This document shows positions 7,001-14,766 of a DNA stretch of 50,011 bases, piece by piece. The notes under the pieces were generated by a model. The model worked only from the letters and a program-made list of their open reading frames with translations, had not been told where the DNA came from and searched no databases. The DNA is from Clostridia bacterium (GTDB lineage Bacteria > Bacillota > Clostridia > Oscillospirales > Acutalibacteraceae). The translations under genes were made by a program, and so were the position numbers. Every line of letters begins with the position of its first letter. The stretch's first letter is position 1. Where the stretch lies: contig JAFTVI010000007.1 in assembly GCA_017465825.1 (NCBI GenBank), positions 1-50,011 of the forward strand. Reading direction: 5' to 3'.

Positions 7001-8092
7001 CACATTAAATCTGAACAGAACAATATCGCCGTCCTGCATAACGTATTCTTTACCTTCGGAGCGGACAAGACCTTTTTCTTTTGCGGCGGTCATTGTTCCG
7101 CAAGCCATAAGGTCGTCAAATGACACAACCTCTGCTCTGATAAATCCGCGTTCAAAGTCAGTATGGATTTTACCTGCCGCCTGTGGTGCTTTTGTACCTT
7201 TTTTGATCGTCCAGGCTCTTACCTCAGGCTGTCCTGCCGTAAGATATGACATAAGTCCCAACAAATCATAGCTCTTCTGAATAAGAAGGTCAAGACCTGC
7301 TTTCTCAATGCCCAATTCGGAAAGAAACATTTCCTTTTCTTCCTTGCCCAGCTCTGCAATCTGTGATTCAAGCTCTGCGCAGATGGGAAGAACCTCTGCA
7401 CCCTCTGTTGCCGCAAGAGCACAAACAGCCTTATAGCCTTCGTTTGACTCGATATCGGATGCAAAATCCTCCTCGCTCATATTGCAGGCATAGATAACAG
7501 GCTTTGCGGTAAGGAGCGCAACTGTATCGAGGAGAGCTTTTTCATCCTCGGTAACTTCAACTGCTCTTGCGCACTTACCCTCTTCAAATTCTGCCCTGAC
7601 ACGCTTGAAAAATTCAACATCCTTTGCAAAGGATTTGTCGCCTTTCATAGCCTTTGTGTCCTTGTCGATTCGTCTGTCGAGAATTTCCATATCGGAAAGA
7701 ATAAGCTCATAGTTGATTGTTTCGATATCCCTTACGGGGTCAATACTGCCGTCAACGTGAACGATATCGCCGTTTTCAAAGCATCTTACAACGTGAACGA
7801 TTGCATCAACCTCACGGATATGTGAAAGGAATTTATTGCCCAGACCTTCACCCTGAGATGCGCCCTTTACAAGACCGGCAATATCGACAAACTCAATAAC
7901 TGCGGGAGTAAATTTTTCGGGATTATACATCTCTGCAAGCTTGTCCAATCTGTAATCGGGGACGGCAACAACGCCTACGTTGGGCTCGATTGTACAGAAA
8001 GGATAGTTCGCAGACTGTGCACCTGCATTGGTAAGAGCATTGAAAAGAGTGCTCTTGCCTACGTTGGGAAGTCCTACTATACCTAATTTCAT
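6998..8092 (-). CDS. ychF: Obg-like ATPase/GTPase YchF
   Basis: A 364-residue YchF of full family length. The P-loop is GLPNVGKST near the N-terminus; the switch region is DIAGLVKGASQGEGLGNKFL; and NMSE (in VIYACNMSEED) replaces the usual NKxD, explaining the ATP preference known for the family. A helical coiled-coil insertion covers about 130-180 and a C-terminal TGS domain carries the IKKGTKAPQAAGKIHTDFERGFI signature. YchF proteins bind ribosomes and act in translation and stress responses. It is a single gene with its own promoter, and its stop codon lies inside repeat element A. Confidence 0.97.
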   Translation of the reverse strand: MKLGIVGLPNVGKSTLFNALTNAGAQSANYPFCTIEPNVGVVAVPDYRLDKLAEMYNPEKFTPAVIEFVDIAGLVKGASQGEGLGNKFLSHIREVDAIVHVVRCFENGDIVHVDGSIDPVRDIETINYELILSDMEILDRRIDKDTKAMKGDKSFAKDVEFFKRVRAEFEEGKCARAVEVTEDEKALLDTVALLTAKPVIYACNMSEEDFASDIESNEGYKAVCALAATEGAEVLPICAELESQIAELGKEEKEMFLSELGIEKAGLDLLIQKSYDLLGLMSYLTAGQPEVRAWTIKKGTKAPQAAGKIHTDFERGFIRAEVVSFDDLMACGTMTAAKEKGLVRSEGKEYVMQDGDIVLFRFNV

Positions 8093-8109
8093 TATTATTC
8101 ACCAATCCT

Positions 8110-8171
8110 TTGCAGTATAACTGCAATTTTAAAATTCATCATATTTTAACACATATTTTTTAAGATTGCAA
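8110..8171 (-). promoter_or_regulatory. Promoter and leader hairpin of ychF
   Basis: On the minus strand TTGCAA (8166-8171), a 17-base spacer and TAAAAT (8143-8148). The leader contains a perfect 7-bp hairpin, TTGCAGT-ATA-ACTGCAA (8110-8126), shortly before the start codon. A second 8-bp inverted repeat, AGTGATAC/GTATCACT, lies upstream at 8233-8256. Confidence 0.6.
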
Positions 8172-8284
8172 CATTTATATAATGCGGTTGCAAAACAGGT
8201 TATTCTGTGGGATTTTCATCCGCCCGAATCGCAGTGATACCGCTTGTTGTATCACTACATTATATGATTTTTTTGTTTGCGTGT

Positions 8285-8462
8285 TAAACAATAATTTATC
8301 AGTTAGTAGTTAGGAGTGAAAAGTGAGAAGTGAGGAGTGAAGGAAAAGGCTCCGCCTTTTGAACCATTTGAATCCATGCCGCTTTGCGGCTTCCTTAACT
8401 CCTAACTCATCACTCCTAACTCCTAACTACAACAATTTAGCGGTACGCTAAATTATTGGTTA
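8285..8462. repeat. Foldback element B (heptad arms, subtype AGTGAGA)
   Basis: TAAACAATAATTTATC starts the element and TAAATTATTGGTTA ends it. The left arm is a clean series of 7-mers (AGTTAGG, AGTGAAA, AGTGAGA, AGTGAGG, AGTGAAG). The right arm answers with TCCTAAC and TCATCAC units. The core hairpins are AAAGGCTCCGCCTTT and GCCGC-ttt-GCGGC. Element F at 22.2 kb is a nearly identical copy in the opposite orientation. The right end contains the TAA stop of the 8460-9737 gene. Confidence 0.85.
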
Positions 8463-9737
8463 TACAAGCTTTCTGTTCATCATTTCCTGTGCGGCGAGAA
8501 GGACACCGATTTTACCGCTGTGGAAGTTAAGACCGCCCTGCATCCATACAGCAAAAGGCTCACGGAGCGGAGCATCTGCCGACAGCTCAATTGACGAGCC
8601 TGATGTGAACGCGCCTGCGGACATAATTACCTGATTGTCATAACCGGGCATATCCCAGGGCTCGGGAGTTACATATGAGTCAACAGGGGCGCCTTTCTGC
8701 AGTCCCTGACAGAATGCAATAAGATTTTCCGAATTTTCAAGGCAGATTGCCTGAATAATATCGTGACGTTCCTCATCGGCTGTGGGAGTTACCTTAAAGC
8801 CTAATTCAGTAAAGACGGATGCCGCGAAAACGGCAGTTTTAAGAGCCTCGCCAACCACGTGCGGAGCGTGGAAAAGTCCCATAAAAAGGCTTCTGTTCTG
8901 ACCGAGCGTTGCACCCAGCTCCGTACCCAGACCGGGTGTTGTAAGTCGGTATCCGCAAAGCGTAACAAGGTCCTTACGACCTGCTATATATCCGCCGCTT
9001 GCCGCCATTCCGCCTCCTGCATTTTTAATGAGTGAACCTGCAATAAGATCTGCGCCAACTTCGGTAGGTTCGAGCTTTTCGGTAAATTCGCCGTAGCAAT
9101 TATCAACCATTACGATTGCACGTCCGTTTACTCTGTGAACGATATCACATACCTTTCTGATTTCCTCTATGGAAACCGTATGTCGGAGTGAGTAGCCGCG
9201 TGAACGCTGAATGTACACCATTTTTACAGCTTTATCTGCCGCACTTTTTTCAATAGCTTCATAGTCAAGCTCATCATTTTCAGTCATATCCACCTGTGCA
9301 TAATGCACGCCGAAATCAGAAAGCGTTCCGTCGCCTGCATTTTTGCCGTTCAGTCCGATTGTGGAGTGAAGTGTGTCGTAGGGAGTACCCGTAACACAAA
9401 GCATAACGTCGTCCGGTCTTAAAATTCCGTAAAGACAGACCGCAAGGGTATGCGTGCCGCTTGAAAGTGCACCCGAACGTATAATTGCACTTTCTGCGCC
9501 GAAAATATCAGCCGTGAGCTCGTCAAGCTTTTCTCTGCCCTTATCCGAATATCCGTAGCCTGTTGTTGTGTTGAAATCCGTTTCGTCAACACGGTTTCTG
9601 ATAAATGCAGAGAGTACCTTATGCTGATTGTACTCTGTTATTTCATCAATCCTTGCAAAGCTCGGTTTTGCGTTTTCAAGAGCTTTTTCGGAAATATCAA
9701 GCAATTTTTTATCAAAATTAAAGAATAGGTTTTCCAT
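8460..9737 (-). CDS. PLP-dependent methionine gamma-lyase-like (aluminum resistance) protein
   Basis: A 425-residue fold-type I PLP enzyme of the 'aluminum resistance'/methionine gamma-lyase-like family common in Firmicutes. The Schiff-base lysine is most likely K238 in GSLIKNAGGG, with the cofactor aspartate in VDNCYGE (D212). Other conserved stretches are RSGALSSGTHTL and TPGLGTELGAT. ATG 9737 is chosen because AAAGGAG lies eight bases upstream; the open frame continues to 9761 without an RBS. The substrate is not established for this branch; C-S lyase activity is the family inference. No distinct promoter is seen, so it may be read from the upstream PHP gene through repeat C. Confidence 0.9.
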   Translation of the reverse strand: MENLFFNFDKKLLDISEKALENAKPSFARIDEITEYNQHKVLSAFIRNRVDETDFNTTTGYGYSDKGREKLDELTADIFGAESAIIRSGALSSGTHTLAVCLYGILRPDDVMLCVTGTPYDTLHSTIGLNGKNAGDGTLSDFGVHYAQVDMTENDELDYEAIEKSAADKAVKMVYIQRSRGYSLRHTVSIEEIRKVCDIVHRVNGRAIVMVDNCYGEFTEKLEPTEVGADLIAGSLIKNAGGGMAASGGYIAGRKDLVTLCGYRLTTPGLGTELGATLGQNRSLFMGLFHAPHVVGEALKTAVFAASVFTELGFKVTPTADEERHDIIQAICLENSENLIAFCQGLQKGAPVDSYVTPEPWDMPGYDNQVIMSAGAFTSGSSIELSADAPLREPFAVWMQGGLNFHSGKIGVLLAAQEMMNRKLV

Positions 9738-9762
9738 ATTCTTACTCCTTTTACAGAACAAT

Positions 9763-9801
9763 CTCCCGATGCCAAAACCGACTTCGGGAGTTGATTTTTT
9801 T
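9763..9801. promoter_or_regulatory. Hairpin in the leader of the PLP-enzyme gene
   Basis: CTCCCGA (9763-9769) pairs with TCGGGAG (9784-9790). Read on the plus strand it is followed by TTGATTTTTTT like an intrinsic terminator, although no plus-strand gene is nearby. On the minus strand it lies in the 5' leader about 25 bases before the start codon. It may end antisense transcription or shape the leader. Confidence 0.4.
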
Positions 9802-9816
9802 AGTTTTTTTAAGAAA

Positions 9817-10087
9817 TAAACTATTGTTTACAATGAGCAAAGAGCAGTGAGAAATGAGCAATTGCGGAAGCCCTTCGGGCTTGATTTATACAAGAAAACG
9901 GATTTCGCCGTATTGCGGCGACCGTTTTCGGTTAGTCCATCTCCGAGCACGCGTAGCGGGCGTTCGGAGGGACATATAATCTTTTTACTTTATGGAAACG
10001 CAGTTTCCTGTAAAGTAAAAAAGGGTTAAAGGGCAACGCCCTTTCCACCATTACTCACTACTAATTTCTAATTACTCATTTATTGAA
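9817..10087. repeat. Foldback element C (largest core, extra hairpins)
   Basis: It starts with TAAACTATTGTTTA and continues in 7-mers (CAATGAG, CAAAGAG, CAGTGAG, AAATGAG). The far arm is ATTACTCACTACT-type units ending in CATTTATTG. The standard core (AAGCCC-ttc-GGGCTT and AAAGGGC-aac-GCCCTTT) is in reverse orientation. About 130 bases with three additional hairpins (around 9896-9930, 9942-9972 and 9983-10018) separate the two core stems. Confidence 0.75.
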
Positions 10088-10110
10088 TTGACGAGAAATA
10101 CATCTCTATA

Positions 10111-11379
10111 TTATTTATGAATAAAGGCTCTGTCAATGATAACGCCAAGGCGTGTATCAAAGAACTTCTTTTTCATAATTTCTGCCTTTGTTTCGGGCTT
10201 TTTGAGAGGTGTGGGGTCAATAAATCTTTCCATATTGCCGTCGTCGCAGATGAACGCCTGTGTCATACAGATACCGCCTCTGCCCTTGAGCTGTGCGCGC
10301 ACATAACAGCTGATTTTGTCGCTGTGGTCGCAGAGTTTTATGGTTGAAGTCAGTTCACCGTCATTTTCGCTTGTAACGGCATCAATAACCTCACCGTCGG
10401 CAATCCACTCGATAGCCTTACAATTGATACCGCTGACTGTGATCTCATCCTCGCCTACGCTGATAGCTTTGACAACGGGATAAGGACCTTCGCCTACAAA
10501 ATCCTCGCCCATTTCATTCTTTGCATATCTTGCAACGGGGAAGAAATGACCTTTTTCCATAGCATTACGGAGATTTTCAAGAGAATATTCGGGAAGAATG
10601 AAATCCATAAATGCGGTGTCGATCTCCCTTACCCTGTGAGCGTCGCTGTTGCCGAAGCCCCATACTGTACGCTCACCCTCGGGAATGAGCATCTTAAGAA
10701 GTCCGTCCCAGAGGATTCTGTCACTGCGGTTAGGGCCGTCGTACATATTGAGAACTTCAATACCCAGACAGGACTTATATCTTCTTAAAAGGTCTGCGAA
10801 AAATCTTACATTTTCAGGCTTTCTTGCATTGTCGGGATGCTTCCACGCCATAAGCCAGTCGGTAGGATGGTTGATGTGTGAAAGTCCGCCGCTCTTTTCG
10901 ATTTTAGCAATGGGAATTTCATAATCGTTTTCCTTGCCGCAGATACCCTCGCAGGCGTCATCGGTAAAATAGCCGTTGACGTGATTTTTAACAAGTGTGA
11001 ACATATTTGCCTCGATAGCATCGGGTACGCACATAAGACCTCTTTTCTTTGTGCGCTTACCTGCCTTTGTTTTGTAAGTGCCGTCGAGAATTGCGTGATA
11101 CTGCTCGGTTGTGGGATGCTCGCGCTTGCCGTGCCAGAGATTCTGGAACAGGAACAGCGGAATGATTGAAGGGTCCTGATCCCACTCCTTGCCGTGAATG
11201 CCGTGTTCAGCCATAGCAAGAATGTCAAAATCATTGTCGTAGAAGCCCTCAATGATCTCGGTCATTGTGTTGTTGGCATCGGAATATGTTGAATGAGTGT
11301 GCAGATTGGTTTTGTAATGCTTTTCGTCGTCCCCCATAAGAGAAACTACGTCTGCATAGGGATTTGTGATTTTATACAT
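10111..11379 (-). CDS. PHP-domain metal-dependent phosphoesterase-like protein
   Basis: A 422-residue PHP-domain protein. Metal-ligand motifs visible: NLHTHSTYSD (H27 and H29), AEHG (E58, H59), SHINHP in the middle and GNSDAH further on. This is the usual set for a trinuclear-metal PHP phosphoesterase. A beta-rich C-terminal part of about 130 residues (VSGINCKAIEWIADGEVID) follows. The start overlaps the end of the GPH transporter gene by 8 bases, so the two are co-translated and probably act on the same, unidentified, imported compound. The substrate cannot be told from sequence. Confidence 0.88.
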   Translation of the reverse strand: MYKITNPYADVVSLMGDDEKHYKTNLHTHSTYSDANNTMTEIIEGFYDNDFDILAMAEHGIHGKEWDQDPSIIPLFLFQNLWHGKREHPTTEQYHAILDGTYKTKAGKRTKKRGLMCVPDAIEANMFTLVKNHVNGYFTDDACEGICGKENDYEIPIAKIEKSGGLSHINHPTDWLMAWKHPDNARKPENVRFFADLLRRYKSCLGIEVLNMYDGPNRSDRILWDGLLKMLIPEGERTVWGFGNSDAHRVREIDTAFMDFILPEYSLENLRNAMEKGHFFPVARYAKNEMGEDFVGEGPYPVVKAISVGEDEITVSGINCKAIEWIADGEVIDAVTSENDGELTSTIKLCDHSDKISCYVRAQLKGRGGICMTQAFICDDGNMERFIDPTPLKKPETKAEIMKKKFFDTRLGVIIDRAFIHK

Positions 11380-12862
11380 TTGCGGCTACCCCGTTTCTTT
11401 TTGCTTCGAGTTCTTTTACGATTCTTTCCTTTTCCTTGCCGGAAATTGTATAGAAGAACATAGGAATTGAGCAAAGGAGCATACTTACGCCGGGAACAAT
11501 TGATACAAGTGAGAACATTGCAAAGTTCTGACCTCTTGTAAGGTCTGTTGCCGCAACGATAGCATCGGAGCTGAGCATCATAGAAGGATCAATGTCTATC
11601 AGCATATACACAAGGATGATACCGCAGGTTGCAATAGCACTGCCTAACTTGTTTATAAAGCCCTGACAGGCTGAACCTAGGCCGTTATCCCTGAAGCCTG
11701 TTTTCAGCTCAAGGTAGTCAAGACAGTCACCTATCATAGCGTTTGAAACGCTGTTGATAACACCGAGAGGAATACAGGAAACAAGAATAAAGGGAATACA
11801 GATGTAAAGGTTTGCTGTATACCAACCGATAAGCGTTGTGAAAATAGATGCAACAAAGCCTAAAAGACAGGTTGTGATAACAATTTTCTTGTAGTCAAAC
11901 TTTTTCATAAGTGCGGGCATAAAGAGCATTGCGCCGAACATACCTACGATAGCACAAACCTGGAAGATCGTTTTAACCGTTGAAATACTTGCGTCAATAG
12001 CAGCCGTTCTCTCTGCAAGAGTAAGACCTTCAAGGTCGGGACCTATGTAAAAACCGTATCTTGCGACGTGGATAGCAGCAGCCTGAACCATATATCTGCC
12101 GCTTGAAAGAATACCCATAGCAACTACGCACATAAGAGGCTTACAGGTGAATATTCTCTTAAGACTTGAAGGCTCACCGGGCTGACGCTTTTTGATGGGA
12201 GGAATAATTCTTTCCTTAACGTGGAAATACGAATTTGCATACATAACAGAACCGATTACAACAACAATGATTGCCATAATAAGGTATTTTGTTTTGTTGT
12301 AAGCAATAGCATCGGATGTATCAACGATTTTGGGAAGGATGAAACCTGCTACAAGGAAAAGAACCTCAGGCAGAGCAGAACCTACGCCGTTGAAATTCTT
12401 TGTGTAAGAGATAACATAGCCTCTTTCCTCGGCGTTGGGAGTCATAAGATTCGGCAATCCCCAGAAAGGAACGTCACCCATTGTATAAAGCATACCCCAT
12501 GCAACGTATACGATTGCAGAGTACACCATCAGTGAAGTCTGCGGAAGATCGGGACTTAAATACATAAGTACGGTGAGTATTGCAATAGGACCTACTGCAT
12601 AAATTACGTAAGGCTTCATTTTGCCGTGCTTGGTTGTTCTTCTGTCAGCAATCATACCCATCATAGGGTCGTTGATAGCGTCCCATACACGGGCAAGCAG
12701 CATAAGCATCATTACAAACATCAGCGGCAGCTGAAGAACGTTAACATAATAGTCGCTGATATAGCTTGACATCATCGCATAGATCATACCCTGACCCATT
12801 GAACCGATGGCATACATATTCAGCTCTTTTTTCGGTACAAGATAGTTACTTCTGTCTCTCAA
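11372..12862 (-). CDS. GPH-family sugar:cation symporter (MFS)
   Basis: A 496-residue, 12-helix transporter of the glycoside-pentoside-hexuronide family. The family loop DAINDPMMGMIADRRTTKHGKMKPYVIY lies after helix 2, and GPIAILTVLMYLSPD and KNFNGVGSALPEVLF follow. It would bring in a sugar or glycoside with H+ or Na+. The start is TTG at 12862, positioned after AAAGGGTGA. It is the first gene of an operon with the PHP gene and has its own promoter with a palindrome at 12894-12924. The substrate is unknown. Confidence 0.9.
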   Translation of the reverse strand: MRDRSNYLVPKKELNMYAIGSMGQGMIYAMMSSYISDYYVNVLQLPLMFVMMLMLLARVWDAINDPMMGMIADRRTTKHGKMKPYVIYAVGPIAILTVLMYLSPDLPQTSLMVYSAIVYVAWGMLYTMGDVPFWGLPNLMTPNAEERGYVISYTKNFNGVGSALPEVLFLVAGFILPKIVDTSDAIAYNKTKYLIMAIIVVVIGSVMYANSYFHVKERIIPPIKKRQPGEPSSLKRIFTCKPLMCVVAMGILSSGRYMVQAAAIHVARYGFYIGPDLEGLTLAERTAAIDASISTVKTIFQVCAIVGMFGAMLFMPALMKKFDYKKIVITTCLLGFVASIFTTLIGWYTANLYICIPFILVSCIPLGVINSVSNAMIGDCLDYLELKTGFRDNGLGSACQGFINKLGSAIATCGIILVYMLIDIDPSMMLSSDAIVAATDLTRGQNFAMFSLVSIVPGVSMLLCSIPMFFYTISGKEKERIVKELEAKRNGVAANV

Positions 12863-12893
12863 AATATGTCACCCTTTCGTGTTTATAAAAGCA

Positions 12894-12924
12894 ATTGTAG
12901 CACATATTTACATTTTAGTAAATA
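12894..12924 (-). promoter_or_regulatory. Promoter and palindromic operator of the GPH-PHP operon
   Basis: Minus-strand TTTACT (12917-12922), 17-base spacer, TACAAT (12894-12899). A 7-bp inverted repeat TATTTAC/GTAAATA (12905-12924) overlaps the -35 and the spacer, the typical place for a repressor. No candidate regulator gene is adjacent. Confidence 0.55.
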
Positions 12925-12950
12925 GGAATGGGAAATTTATTTTATAAAAT

Positions 12951-13066
12951 AATGAGCAATTAGCAGTGAGTAATGGCGGAAAGGGCGTTGTCCTTTAACC
13001 CGTTTTTATAAATCCAAGCCCGTAGGGCTTCCTCAATTGCTCATTCCTCACTGCTAATTACTCATT
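12951..13066. repeat. Foldback element D (heptad arms, no TAAACAATAATTTA ends)
   Basis: 7-mers AATGAGC, AATTAGC and AGTGAGT on the left, with TCCTCAA, TTGCTCA and TTACTCA on the right. The core hairpins AAAGGGC-gtt-GTCCTTT and AAGCCC-gta-GGGCTT match element A. Neither terminal hairpin is present, so this is a core-plus-arms copy. Confidence 0.8.
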
Positions 13067-13094
13067 AAAAAGAGCCGCTTTTCGCGACTCTTTT
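13067..13094 (-). terminator. Terminator of hpf
   Basis: AAAAAGAGCCGC (13067-13078) faces GCGACTCTTTT (13084-13094) with one G-U-type pair and a short T-rich loop. On the minus strand it is followed by TTTTTAATG. It starts 4 bases after the hpf stop and abuts element D. Confidence 0.8.
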
Positions 13095-13097
13095 GTA

Positions 13098-13622
13098 TTA
13101 TTCTTCATCCGGTTCAATCAAACCGTAGCCGCCGTCTTTTCTTTTATAAACAAGAGAGATTGCATCAGTTGCCGCATTACGGAACATATAAAATTCGTGT
13201 CCGAGCAGATTCATCTGTAAAATTGCCTCTTCAACGCTCTGCGGCTTTACCGCTACAGCTTTCGTTCTGACAACCTCAAAGGTATCCTCAGCAATATCTT
13301 CCTGTTCGGGGAATGAATCAAATGCATCGCTGCGAAGCCTTTTCTCAAGCCTTGTTTTGTTCTTGCGGATTCTGCGCACAAGGTTGTCAACGCATTTATC
13401 AAGAGCATCGTTGAGATTCTCAGCTCTTTCCTGTGCCCTGAAAACCATACCGTCGCTGTTTACGGTGATTTCCACAGTCTGATAGGATTTTTCAACCGTT
13501 GCAGTGATTTTTGCATCCGCTTCCGCTGCAAAGAATTTATCTACCTTTGCAAGCTTTTTTTCGGCTCTCTCCTTAAAAGATTCTCTCGGTGTGCATTTGC
13601 GTCCGATAATGGTAATGTTCAT
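13098..13622 (-). CDS. hpf: Ribosome hibernation promoting factor, long form
   Basis: A 174-residue long HPF/YfiA protein. The N-terminal S30AE domain (MNITIIGRKCTPRESFKERAEKKLAKV, then KCVDNLVRRIRKNKTRLEKR) binds the 30S subunit. The C-terminal domain EEAILQMNLLGHEFYMFRNAATDAISLVYKRKDGGYGLIEP mediates 100S ribosome dimerisation in Firmicutes. ATG 13622 follows AAAGGGGATG and gives the standard N-terminus; the open frame extends to 13694 without support. It is a single gene with its own promoter and terminator. Confidence 0.96.
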   Translation of the reverse strand: MNITIIGRKCTPRESFKERAEKKLAKVDKFFAAEADAKITATVEKSYQTVEITVNSDGMVFRAQERAENLNDALDKCVDNLVRRIRKNKTRLEKRLRSDAFDSFPEQEDIAEDTFEVVRTKAVAVKPQSVEEAILQMNLLGHEFYMFRNAATDAISLVYKRKDGGYGLIEPDEE

Positions 13623-13676
13623 AAATACATCCCCTTTACTTGAAATTCGGGATAAAAGATTATCCTTTACATTTTT

Positions 13677-13705
13677 AATATAACACATTTTCATATCAAA
13701 GTAAA
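13677..13705 (-). promoter_or_regulatory. Promoter of hpf
   Basis: Minus-strand TTTACT (13700-13705), 17-base spacer, TATATT (13677-13682), about 50 bases before the start codon. The -35 is weak by sigma-A standards; a stationary-phase sigma factor cannot be excluded. Confidence 0.5.
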
Positions 13706-13879
13706 TATCATTTTGGATATTTTTTATAAAATTTTAAATTCAATATGTTTATTTTTTACACAATATAACAAATGTACACATTTTGCAACAAAATATAAAA
13801 TTCGCAAATCTTTCAATATCTCTGCGATTGCAACGGATATTTTTGTATATTTATATAAATAAAATAAATGGAAAAATGC

Positions 13880-13909
13880 TTGACATAAGGGCGCAATATA
13901 GTATATAAT
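13880..13909 (+). promoter_or_regulatory. Promoter of rpmH-rnpA-yidD-yidC-jag
   Basis: TTGACA (13880-13885), 18-base spacer, TATAAT (13904-13909). It is followed by a leader of about 85 bases with a GGCACC-gttag-GGTGTC hairpin (13960-13976) before the rpmH ribosome site. The 13700-13880 stretch is very AT-rich with no gene. Confidence 0.75.
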
Positions 13910-14000
13910 GATAAATCGCAGGGGCATTACTATGCCCTGTCATCAAACTATTATATTTGGCACCGTTAGGGTGTCACCTATCGAATGGGGGTATACCGTA

Positions 14001-14135
14001 ATGAAGAGAACATATCAGCCCAAGAAAAGACACACACAGAAGGTTCACGGCTTCCGTGCAAGAATGTCAACAAGCAATGGCCGCAAGGTTCTTGCTCGCC
14101 GCAGAGCTAAGGGCAGAAAATCACTTGCTGTTTAA
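14001..14135 (+). CDS. rpmH: 50S ribosomal protein L34
   Basis: A 44-residue, highly basic protein [20 protein letters not shown]... ending KGRKSLAV, the canonical L34 sequence and length. ATG 14001 lies after GGGGGTATACC. The open frame extends upstream to 13908, but only the 14001 start gives an L34 N-terminus. First gene of the conserved rpmH-rnpA-yidD-yidC-jag cluster. Confidence 0.98.
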   Translation: MKRTYQPKKRHTQKVHGFRARMSTSNGRKVLARRRAKGRKSLAV

Positions 14136-14159
14136 TCAATTTTAAACAAGGTGATTAAT

Positions 14160-14513
14160 TTGCAGCCTATCGGGACAATAAAAACTAACAGTGATTTCCG
14201 CAGAGCCTATATGCGCGGAAAGTCATACACAAATCCTGCACTGGTCGTTTATGTAATTAAAAACCGTGCGGGTATTTGTCGTATAGGGATAACCACAAGC
14301 AAAAAAATCGGCAACGCCGTACAGAGAAACAGAGCAAGACGTGTCATCCGTGAAGCCTTCAGACAAATCAATACGCCTTTCAAGGGTAATTACGACATTG
14401 TCTTTGTGGCAAGAACAAAAACCGTTTACAAAAAAAGCACAGACATTTATAATGTAATGCTCACTCTCCTTTCGCAGGCAGGGGTTATAGAAAATGAAAG
14501 ATCTGATTCTTAA
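14160..14513 (+). CDS. rnpA: Ribonuclease P protein component
   Basis: A 117-residue RnpA, the protein cofactor that helps RNase P RNA mature tRNA 5' ends. It shows [17 protein letters not shown] at the N-terminus and the basic RNP motif [19 protein letters not shown] 14160 is preferred as start because AAGGTGAT (14149-14156) is ideally placed; GTG 14151 would lie inside that ribosome site. It overlaps yidD by 20 bases. Confidence 0.93.
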   Translation: MQPIGTIKTNSDFRRAYMRGKSYTNPALVVYVIKNRAGICRIGITTSKKIGNAVQRNRARRVIREAFRQINTPFKGNYDIVFVARTKTVYKKSTDIYNVMLTLLSQAGVIENERSDS

Positions 14514-14736
14514 AATCATCCGTTTTTACAGAAAACGGATTTCTCCCTTATTTCCTCCTACCTGCCGTTTTTATCCCACTTGCTCAACATACGCGGTTAT
14601 AGCTATTGAGCGGCACGGTCTGCTCAAGGGCGGTTTTCTCGCTGTTAAAAGACTGCTCAGGTGTAACATTCTTTTTCCGGGTGGTTATGATCCCGTTCCC
14701 GAGCTGAAAGAAAAGTACAGAAAAGAAAATAAATAA
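14494..14736 (+). CDS. yidD: Membrane protein insertion efficiency factor YidD
   Basis: An 80-residue YidD with the family signature [24 protein letters not shown] and [13 protein letters not shown]; the Cys residues are conserved in the family. An amphipathic N-terminal helix ([17 protein letters not shown]) probably attaches it to the membrane. It overlaps the end of rnpA and precedes yidC, its functional partner in membrane protein insertion. Confidence 0.95.
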   Translation: MKDLILKIIRFYRKRISPLFPPTCRFYPTCSTYAVIAIERHGLLKGGFLAVKRLLRCNILFPGGYDPVPELKEKYRKENK

Positions 14737-14766
14737 CGGTTTATCCGTTTGTAAGGAATTGAAGCT

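Noticed and set aside
13700-13990. Possible replication origin next to rpmH
   Set aside because: The AT-rich stretch and rpmH cluster resemble an oriC neighbourhood, but dnaA is not in the window and no cluster of TTATCCACA-type boxes was found.
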